From assembly GCA_001275005.1 (NCBI GenBank), contig JWZX01000649.1, positions 1-12,926 on the forward strand: a stretch of 12,926 nt of DNA. The letters run 5' to 3'. Position numbers and translations under genes: made by a program. The notes under the pieces are model-generated. The model did not search any database and was not told the origin of the DNA. It was given only the letters and a program-made list of their open reading frames with translations. Positions 7,399 through 12,926 of this stretch are shown here, piece by piece; within the stretch, counting starts at the first letter, position 1; the number at the start of each line of letters is the position of its first letter. Source of the stretch: Chrysochromulina tobinii (taxonomy: Eukaryota > Haptophyta > Prymnesiales > Chrysochromulinaceae).

Positions 7399-8985
7399 CG
7401 CCTCTGCGGCCGCCGCCGCGGCCGACGACGACGGCGGCACCGCCGCTTGACGCGCTGTGTTGGGTATACGCGCTGTGCTAGGCGACGCGGCGCCGCCCAT
7501 TTCCAAATTAGGTAATGACGGATCCGCGTCGCTCAGCTGCGGGGCGAGCGCGCCGTCGCGGGCGCCCGCCCCCGCCCTCCGGCCGTAGCGCGCCCGCGAC
7601 GGCGCCGCGCCCGAGCGGCTGAAGCCCGCCGCGGAGGCGTAATGTGAGTGGAGGATCGGCGGGGGAGGGGGGAGCTTGTGTGCGAGAGCGGCAGCCAAGC
7701 GCCGCTCGCTGCCCGCGAGGTTGGCGGCGGCAGCCACCATTGCGGCCTGCAGCTGCGCCGCGGGGTCGTCGCCTAAATTAGGCAATGGAGGGTCGTCGCC
7801 CAAATTAGGTAATGGAGGATGGCCGTCCTCGGCCCCGGCGTCGCCACCGCCCGGTACGGCGCCTGTCGAGCCGCCCGCAGCGGCCGATGCTGACGCCCTG
7901 TGCTGAGCGCTGTGCTGAGCGGATCCGCTTACGGGTGAGCGTGTGGGTCGTCGGGCGGGTCGCGCTGTGCTGAGCGCTGTGCCGCCGAGGCCGACGCCAC
8001 CGCCGCGCTCGTCCGCGGCGCCGTACCGGGCACTCGCGCTCAGAGGGATGCCGCCGCCGCCGCCGCCGCCGCCGCCTCCGCCGCCTCCGTCGACGCTGCT
8101 GCTGCCGCCGCCTTCGCTGCCGCCGCCTCCGTCTCCTCCGTCGACGCTGCTGCTGCCGTCGCCACGAGGTGAACCGCCGGTGCCCACGACGGCGCCCAGA
8201 CGCCGTTGACGTGGCGGTACTGCGAGAGCCGATCGTCCAGCCCCAGCCCCAGTGCCAGTGCTAGCCCCAGCACCAGTGCCAGTGCTAGCCGCAGCGCCCG
8301 CGCTCGTGCTGGCCACAGTGCCCGCGCGGAGGATGAGGAGAGTCATTTTGGCGCCGAGGGCGTCGATCAGAGTCCGTCGGCCGCCCTCGGTGTTGGCGAG
8401 CACGCGCGCGCTCATGCGCGCGGTGGGCGTCAGCGGCTGCGCGTCGAGCGACGAGAGCCCAGGCAGCAGGAGGAGCGCTGTGCTGCTACCGAGCCCTTTG
8501 GGTACCGCATTGTCCAAATTAGGGTTGTTCATCAGGACGAGGTGGCGCAGGCTGTGGATCGATCGGAGGGCGGGCAGCGCGGGCAGCGCGAGCCGATTCG
8601 ACGGCAGCCAGAGCTCTACGAGCGCCGCCAGGCCGCCGAGCGCCGACACGTCCGTCAGCCGGTTGCTCGAGAGGTCTAGCCTCCGGAGGGCGCCGAGGGT
8701 GCCGAGCGACGCTGGGAGCGACCGGAGCCGATTGTGGGCGGCGCTGAGGCGCTCGAGGTCGGGGCAGGCCTCGGCGAGGCCCTCGAGCGAGCTGAGCAAG
8801 TTGAACGCCAGGTTGAGCTCGAGCAAGCAGCCGTCGAGCGCAGGCAGCGAGTGCAGCGCTTGGTTGTCAAAGGAGCCGATCGGGTCGGGCGCCGGAGCGG
8901 ACGGCGCCGATCTGGCAAATGTGATGTCCGGGGCGCCGTCGTCGTCGCCACCGCCGTGGTCGTCGAGGCTGCCGTCGCCCGCCAT
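7195..8985 (-). CDS. Leucine-rich-repeat protein with long low-complexity tail
   Basis: A single-exon frame of 596 residues. An acidic start (MAGDGSLDDHGGGDDD) is followed at about 50-185 by SDS22-like leucine-rich repeats (LLELNLAFNLLSSLEGL, LERLSAAHNRLRSLP, LRRLDLSSNRLTDVSAL, LVELWLPSNRL, LRHLVLMNNPNLDN) and a cap-like end (LPGLSSLD). SDS22-type LRRs bind proteins such as phosphatases and often serve in axonemes or centrosomes. From about 220 the tail is Ala/Gly/Ser/Pro-rich with poly-Gly and poly-Ala tracts. It contains a repeated PPLPNLGDD (about 390-407), a related SLPNLEMGG (about 490), and a duplicated helix SERRLAAAL / SERRLAAAM ending the protein. No enzyme domain is seen. The ATG context (AAGATGG) is strong. 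The start follows the upstream small frame's stop by one codon, in the same frame. Confidence 0.85.
7503..7809 (-). repeat. Recurring CCTAATTTGG elements in the LRR gene
   Basis: CCTAATTTGG (coding strand) occurs at 7503-7512 and 7800-7809, and as CCTAATTTAGG at 7772-7782; a further copy lies at 8514-8523. All are in the same codon register and encode Pro-Asn-Leu at residues 155, 393, 402 and 492. They use AT-rich codons (CCT, AAT, TTA/TTG) unlike the G/C-ending codons around them. The three C-terminal copies share the longer core CATTACC/CATTGCC before it. Confidence 0.85.
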
Positions 8986-8988
8986 CTT

Positions 8989-9198
8989 TCACTGCGACTT
9001 CTTCTGGCCGCCGTGCCTCTGCACCTCGTTGGCTGAGATGCTCAGCGTGTCTCGCGTCGACTCCTTTTGCTTGTCGCCCGCGACCGTGTACCCGCGCGAC
9101 GCGAAGATCGCGGGAGCCGCGAAGCCGGCGCAGCAGAAGGCGACGAGTCCGAACACGAAGCCACTCCCGACCCTTCCACCTGTTGCAGATGGGCGCAT
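8989..9198 (-). CDS. Small single-helix membrane protein (69 aa), upstream frame of the LRR gene
   Basis: I do not recognise the family. After MRPSATGGRVG comes one hydrophobic segment (about 12-33, GFVFGLVAFCCAGFAAPAIF), then a hydrophilic tail with TRDTLSISANEVQRHGG and a Lys-rich end. The composition looks like a real protein. The stop TGA (8989-8991) is followed by AAG and the ATG of the LRR frame, in phase. The ATG context is weak (T at -3, C at +4), and no ATG occurs in any frame between it and the LRR start. The frame could be a separate protein on a dicistronic mRNA, a regulatory upstream ORF, or an N-terminal part of the LRR protein cut off by a stop mutation, an assembly error or read-through. 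Confidence 0.6.
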   Translation of the reverse strand: MRPSATGGRVGSGFVFGLVAFCCAGFAAPAIFASRGYTVAGDKQKESTRDTLSISANEVQRHGGQKKSQ

Positions 9199-9388
9199 GG
9201 ACTTCAGAGGAGCGGAGGAGCCTATTTATTTCCGAGCATTATGAATCGTTAATCAGCCATCCAGGCGTGCCCTGATGATCCGGGCGCATGTTCACACGCT
9301 TTTCACACTTCCACGGGACGCAGGGCCCGATCGTCAGCCGGACACACGACACGGCGCAAAGCCTCGCCGTCCCCGGCCGGCCGGGGCC
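9199..9388. promoter_or_regulatory. Divergent promoter region
   Basis: 190 nt separate the minus-strand 69-aa/LRR unit from the plus-strand transporter, so both promoters must lie here or overlap the genes. TATTTATT (9223-9230; AATAAATA on the minus strand) is 25-32 nt upstream of the 69-aa start. If used as a TATA box it would place transcription start almost at that ATG. Near the transporter start is a G/C-only palindrome (9371-9386). In-frame Met codons at 9275 could extend the transporter into this region. Confidence 0.5.
9371..9386. other. 16-bp perfect G/C palindrome just before the transporter ATG
   Basis: CCCCGGCCGGCCGGGG ends two nucleotides before the ATG at 9389. In RNA it could fold into a short, very stable hairpin, or it could be a protein-binding site in DNA. 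If translation starts at 9275 instead, it is coding sequence. Confidence 0.7.
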
Positions 9389-9596
9389 ATGCTGAGAGAA
9401 ACGGAAAGAAGATTTCTCCTGCTATCCGCCGGCACGATCTTCTTCATCCAGGTGAGCTGCATCATCGAGGAGTGGATCTTCAAGCAGTTGGCCGACTTCC
9501 ACTACCACTGGTTCGTTGCGCTTCTCGAGCTTGCGATCTTCAGCCTCTTTGGCCACCTGGCGCACGTGAGCGATTGCGACGGCAGCAGCAGCAGCA

Positions 9597-9636
<40 letters not shown>

Positions 9637-11616
9637 CGGCGGCAGCGGCAGCAGCGGCAGCGGCGGCAGCAGCTGTACGACACCCGCGCGGAAAGGGCCG
9701 CTGCGCCTGTACGTGCTGGTCGGCCTCTCCCTCGCCGCGGGTACGGGGCTGGGCAAGGTCGCGTACCGGTACGTGAACTACGCGACGGGTACGGTGCTCA
9801 AGTCGATGAAGCTGCTGCCCGTGATGGCCGTCTCCGTTTGCTGGCTCCATCGGAGCTACACGAGGCTCCAGGTGGCTGCGGCCGTGCTGATGGTCGGCTC
9901 GGCCGTGTGCTTTGGGCTGGGCGAGGCGGAGCTCGAGCCGAGCTTCCATCCGCTAGGCTTGCTGCTCTCGTTTGGGTGCCTGGTCGCTCAGGTGACGAAT
10001 CTGATGACCTCTGATGACCTCTGATGACCTCTGATGACCTCTGATGACCTCTGATGACCTCTGACGACCTCTGATGACCTCTGACGACCTCTGATGACCT
10101 CTGATGACCTCTGATGACCTCTGATGACCTCTGATGACCTCTGATGACCTCTGATGGTCGCTCAACAGTGATGAATCACCTCCGGATGCTCAGCACGTGA
10201 TTGCCAATTGTTTGGCCACGTGATTGCCACGTGATTGCGCATTCTGAGTGCCATAAACGTCAATTGGGTTGAGTCTCGATGATTGCCTCTGATGACCTCT
10301 GATGCCATCGATTGAGCCTCGTTGATGACCTCGGATGGCGCAGGCGCTCTGATGACCTCTGTTGACCTCTGATGATCGTTGATGACCTCTGATGGCGCAG
10401 GCGCTCCAGAACAACACGTCTGACCGGCTGCTGCGCGACTACGGTGTGAACGTTCACGAGGCGATGGCTTGGTCGAACGGTGTGGGCGCCGTCGCGGTGC
10501 TCTTTGTCACGCTATGGACGGGCGAACTGTGGAGGGCACTTGCCTATTTTGGAAACACCGGCCTCGGCTCGGCGCTGCTGCTACTGCGCTCGCTCCTCTT
10601 TTATGTGGGGGCTTTGCTCTACACGATACTCATCAGGTGAGTGACCTCGGAGTGACCTCGGAGTGACCTCGGAGTGACCTCGGAGTGACCTCGGAGTGAC
10701 CTCGGAGTGACCTCGGAGTGACCTCGGAGTGACCTCGGAGGGCCATCTGAGTGACCTCTGCCGTCGACTCACTGACTGTATGCGGTGTGAATGTGAATGT
10801 GAATGCCCTCTGCCGTCGACTCACTGACTGTATGCGGTGTGAATGTGAATGCCCTCTGCCGTCGACTCACTGACTGTATGCGGTGTGAATTCACAGTGAG
10901 AGTGGGGCCGTCACCGCCGTCTTCGTGACGACGATGAGGAAAGCGCTCACGGTGGCGCTCTCATTCCTCATCTTCCCCAAGCCATGGTGATGACCTCTGA
11001 TGGCTGCTGATGACCCTTGATGGCCAATGATGGCCAATGAATTGTCACTGATGGTCGCCGATTTCCACTGACGTCGCAGGTGCTCAAAATACTCTCTTGG
11101 GCTACTGCTGCTGCTGGCGGCCATCGTGTGCGAGGTGCGCCCCTCTCCGCTCCTCTCAGCTTGCAACGGCTCGCATGCAAGCGCCCATCACGGCGCGGCA
11201 CGCCCCTCTCCGCTCCTCTCAGCTTGCAACGGCTCGCATGCAAGCGCCCATCACGGCGCGACACGCCCCTCTCCGCTCCTCTCAGCTTGCAACGGCTCGC
11301 ATGCAAGTGCCCATCACGGCGCGTCGCCTCCCCTCTCCTCCCGTCACAGGCGCGCGGCAAGCCAGCCAAGGACCATCAGCGCTCGCCGCCGCCCACCAGT
11401 GAGCATGCACGCGCTCCATATGGCGCGGTGTGCGGCGGCGCAGACGACAGCCCAGGCGCCGAGCTGGGCGCCGAGCTGCGCGGGCTGGGCGCCGTGCTGG
11501 GCGCGAGCAGCGGCGGGATGCGCGCCCGGGAGGGCGCCCGGGATGTTGCCTCTCCGGAGCCCAAGGATGATGACCACGACGGCGCGGGCGAGGAGCAGCC
11601 GCTCGTGCGCCCGTGA
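9389..11616 (+). CDS. SLC35B-like (PAPS / nucleotide-sugar) transporter, five exons
   Basis: A multi-pass Golgi or ER antiporter of the UAA / SLC35B family, which carries PAPS or nucleotide sugars into the secretory lumen. Exons: 9389-9991, 10401-10636, 10897-10986, 11080-11134, 11350-11616. All introns are GT-AG and the sum is 1251 nt (416 residues). Family hallmarks include YRYVNYATGTVLKSMKLLPV, GLGEAELEPSFHPLGLLLS, QNNTSDRLLRDYG with NVHEAMAWSNGVG, and across the exon 2/3 and 3/4 joins ESGAVTAVFVTTMRKALTV and FLIFPKPWCSKYSLGLLLLL. The SLC35B2/B3 proteins have the same order (FGA..VTTxRK..T..LSF..F.KPF). A Ser/Gly-only loop (65-95) sits between helices 2 and 3. The acidic C-terminal tail ends EEQPLVRP, resembling an acidic dileucine sorting signal. 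Substrate (PAPS or sugar) is not decided by sequence. Start 9389 fits the first helix; 9275 is in frame. Confidence 0.88.
10001..10150 (+). repeat. 10-bp tandem array in transporter intron 1
   Basis: Fifteen 10-bp units CTGATGACCT (two carry CTGACGACCT) begin 9 nt after the 5' splice site of the 409-nt intron 9992-10400. Degenerate units continue around 10280-10390, with TGATTGCCA-type units between (10198-10236). Confidence 0.95.
10335..10406 (+). repeat. Duplicated 3' splice site in transporter intron 1
   Basis: GATGGCGCAGGCGCTC occurs at about 10335-10350 and again at 10391-10406. The second is the used acceptor plus the first exon bases (GCGCAG|GCGCTCCAG). The first reads into TGA straight after GCGCTC, so using it would end translation. 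Confidence 0.85.
10641..10739 (+). repeat. 11-bp tandem array in transporter intron 2
   Basis: Nine units of GTGACCTCGGA begin 4 nt after the 5' splice site (ATCAG|gtga) of the 260-nt intron 10637-10896. Confidence 0.95.
10759..10890 (+). repeat. 46/52-bp repeat, three copies, in transporter intron 2
   Basis: A block starting TGCCGTCGACTCACTGACTG and continuing TATGCGGTGTGAATGTGAATG occurs at 10759, 10811 and 10857. The copies differ by one extra 6-bp GAATGT unit and the last runs into the 3' splice site. Each copy has a CTGAC branchpoint-like sequence. Confidence 0.9.
11139..11327 (+). repeat. 63-bp repeat, three copies, in transporter intron 4
   Basis: Three head-to-tail copies start at 11139, 11202 and 11265 (each begins GCCCCTCTCCGCTCCTCTCA), with only a few substitutions. 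They fill most of intron 11135-11349. The period is a multiple of three and the region has no stop in the exon-4 frame, so a retained intron would encode 21-residue repeats. Confidence 0.93.
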
Positions 11617-11707
11617 CGAAGGCGTCGTATTGGGCACCATGACCACGACGGCGCGGGCGAGGAGCAGCCGCTCGTGCGCCCGTGATGAAGGCGTCGTATT
11701 GGGCACC
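11570..11707 (+). repeat. 69-bp tandem duplication spanning the transporter stop codon
   Basis: Copy 1 (11570-11638) encodes the transporter's last residues, stop TGA and 22 nt of 3' UTR. Copy 2 (11639-11707) differs by one base just after the stop (TGAC to TGAT). Because 69 is a multiple of three, read-through of the first TGA would add 23 codons in frame and end again in EEQPLVRP. Confidence 0.93.
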
Positions 11708-12050
11708 ACCCGTGTGCCACCCGTGACACGTCGAATCGGCCGTTGCACTCGACCCTTCTATATGGACCTCCGCCTTGCATGCACGTGCTCACCACGGCGC
11801 CCTCGGTCGAATCGTCGTTGCACTCGACACGGATTTTGCGTGGTATTCACGCAGCATACAGGCGTACATAGCCGCGGAGTCTAACAGATGCGTGCAGGGT
11901 GCAGCTCGAGGTTCCATAGAAAATAGGTAACTGCTTAAAACTCGCGACCCCGGCCCCGCGACTGCCGCATGTGGCATGTGCCGTCGCGAATGAACAAGGA
12001 GCGTGCCTTCCGGCCTCACTTACTTGACCGCCCGTTAAGGCCGTGTCCAT

Positions 12051-12092
12051 CACTCGCTCACTCACTCACTCACTCCCTCACTCCCTCACTCG
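12051..12092. repeat. CACT/CCCT microsatellite
   Basis: Imperfect tetranucleotide run of CACT with CGCT and CCCT variants, in the 5' flank of the Argonaute-like gene. Confidence 0.9.
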
Positions 12093-12149
12093 ATTGTGTG
12101 ATATCCAGGCTCTTGGAGTGCGTGGGGACCACGACGAAACTGACATGAA

Positions 12150-12163
12150 AACCTAATTAGGTT
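12150..12163. promoter_or_regulatory. 14-bp palindrome AACCTAATTAGGTT with CArG-like core
   Basis: A perfect palindrome 73-86 nt upstream of the Argonaute-like ATG. Its core CCTAATTAGG fits CC(A/T)6GG and also contains TAATTA, a homeodomain-type core. A dimer-binding site is inferred. Confidence 0.4.
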
Positions 12164-12235
12164 CGGCAACCCCGCGTGCGCAAAAGGCAAGCCGACGGCC
12201 GCAAAACCTCTCGTCGCGCCTGTTCTGGCGCGATC

Positions 12236-12926
12236 ATGGATGATCTTGTCCGGGATGCCATCTTCAAGATCCTGAAGCCCTTGAAAGACCGAGACAACAT
12301 CTCACGAAAAGAAGCTGAACGGATAGAGGACGATGTGGCCGAGTCGGTGAGCTTTGCACTCTGATCCCCCCAAAACCAACTTGCACTGCACATAACATAA
12401 CATTCCAATGCCTCGCGCCGCGCGCAGATACTTCGCGAGATGCGTCACGACGGGCGCACGCACCTCAACTCCGATGATCTGAGTGCTATCCAGCGGCGTG
12501 TCACCAGAAAGGTGGACCACCTTCTTGAGGATCGCGGCGCGGGCGGCCACCAGCAGACAAACGTGCGACGCGACGAGCCGCGGCACGAGCGCGATGCGCC
12601 ACGGCGAGACCGCGACGAGCCACGGCGGGAGCGAGACGTCCCGCAGACCACAAGCGGCCCGACTCCGCGCTTTGCCAGTGAGCAGCAGCTCGGGGGACAC
12701 AAGCGTGGGGGGAACTTTGCCGACGACGGGGGCGAGCGCGGGGCGCCGCGACCGCGACCGGACCCTCCGTTCGCGGGGGTGGCGTCGCAACCATTCGGCC
12801 AAACAGGGGTCTCGTCATCCTCTGGCCCGGGGCGCGCGCCGGGCTCCGGGCAGAAGGTGCGTGTGATGACCAACTTCGTGCCTCTTGGCGTGCGGCCGAC
12901 CTTGGTGGTGACCCAGTACGACGTCT
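12236..12926 (+). CDS. Argonaute/Piwi-like protein, N-terminal part (cut by window end)
   Basis: Exon 1 (12236-12346) and exon 2 (12428 onward) are joined by an 81-nt phase-0 intron (GAGTCG|gtgagc ... cgcgcag|ATACTT). The visible 203 residues begin with a charged helical stretch (MDDLVRDAIFKILKPLKDRD, ERIEDDVAESILREMRHDG). Then comes a charged repeat-like region rich in Arg, Asp and Glu (RRDEPRHERDAPRRDRDEPR), a Gly/Pro/Ser-rich linker, and at the very end KVRVMTNFVPLGVRPTLVVT, QYDV. The last block fits the start of the Argonaute N domain (v.v.tN.f.v...... yDV). If so the protein is a small-RNA-guided silencing factor, and the disordered Arg-rich N-terminus is like those of many Piwi/Ago proteins. 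The PAZ and PIWI domains lie outside the window, so clade and slicer activity cannot be judged. The helical N-terminus itself is not one I recognise. Confidence 0.72.

Larger units (their letters stand above)
11617..12235. other. Intergenic, 619 nt: transporter 3' flank and Argonaute promoter
   Basis: After the 69-bp duplicate it holds a second direct repeat (GTCGAATCGGCCGTTGCACT at about 11729, with a 1-nt-shorter near-copy at about 11806), a CACT-rich microsatellite (12051-12092) and a 14-bp palindrome (12150-12163). No further gene is seen. A long stop-free plus-strand frame across 11126-11884 is a composition effect. Confidence 0.5.

Noticed and set aside
8040-8160. GCC/GGC trinucleotide runs as an expanded disease-type repeat or promoter CpG island
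   Set aside because: They encode poly-Gly in the LRR protein tail and fit the low-complexity style of the gene.
8206-9244. Long plus-strand open frames opposite the LRR gene
   Set aside because: Low-complexity Arg/Ala/Pro composition; the minus strand carries true LRR motifs.
9422-9949. Minus-strand open frame with poly-Ala opposite the transporter
   Set aside because: It is the complement of the Ser/Gly loop; the plus-strand frame carries membrane helices of the SLC35B family.
11126-11884. 252-codon plus-strand frame over transporter exon 4 to the 3' flank
   Set aside because: Crosses a good intron and the true stop in another frame; kept only as an intron-retention idea.
12302-12873. Minus-strand open frames opposite the Argonaute-like exon
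   Set aside because: Arg/Ser-rich antisense shadows with no recognisable domain.

Overview
The window looks like nuclear DNA of a GC-rich eukaryotic microalga. A haptophyte (Emiliania/Prymnesium type) is my best guess. The evidence is GT-AG introns that restore conserved protein families when removed, G/C-ending codons, homopolymeric Gly/Ser/Ala tracts, N-myristoylation-type starts, and a HET/TIR-like plus armadillo protein of a kind I associate with haptophytes. The taxon is inference from protein style, not from a marker gene. No bacterial, viral or organellar genes were seen. Many long open frames on the opposite strands are by-products of high GC.

Layout. Seven genes lie on the minus strand: a HET/TIR-like plus ARM-repeat protein (1-1897, C-terminus off the window), a D-2-hydroxyacid dehydrogenase (2220-3720), an acylated EF-hand protein (4006-4736), a FUN14-family protein with a signal peptide (5542-6106), an enhancer-of-rudimentary (ERH) homologue with a basic N-terminal extension (6464-6961), an LRR protein (7195-8985), and a 69-residue one-helix membrane protein (8989-9198). 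The last two lie in the same frame, separated only by the codons TGA AAG. A 190-bp divergent promoter region then leads to two plus-strand genes: an SLC35B-like nucleotide-sulfate/nucleotide-sugar transporter with five exons (9389-11616) and the N-terminus of an Argonaute/Piwi-like protein (12236 to the window end).

Introns come in two kinds. Short plain introns are 70-107 nt (genes 1, FUN14, Argonaute). Longer introns (215-409 nt) are filled with tandem arrays of period 10, 10, 11, 24 or 63 bp. In four array or array-like introns the repeat carries a TGAT/TGAC core on the coding strand whichever way the gene points. In two of them a near-copy of a splice junction lies inside the intron.

The genes do not form a pathway. 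Likely roles are self/non-self or cell-death signalling (HET/TIR-like plus ARM), Ca2+ sensing at membranes (EF-hand), organelle membrane function (FUN14), nuclear RNA processing (ERH), small-RNA silencing (Argonaute), Golgi nucleotide-sulfate transport (SLC35B) and 2-oxoacid reduction. The points most worth following are the HET/TIR-ARM architecture, the apparent dicistronic unit, the strand-oriented intron arrays, and an excess of CC(A/T)6GG elements.
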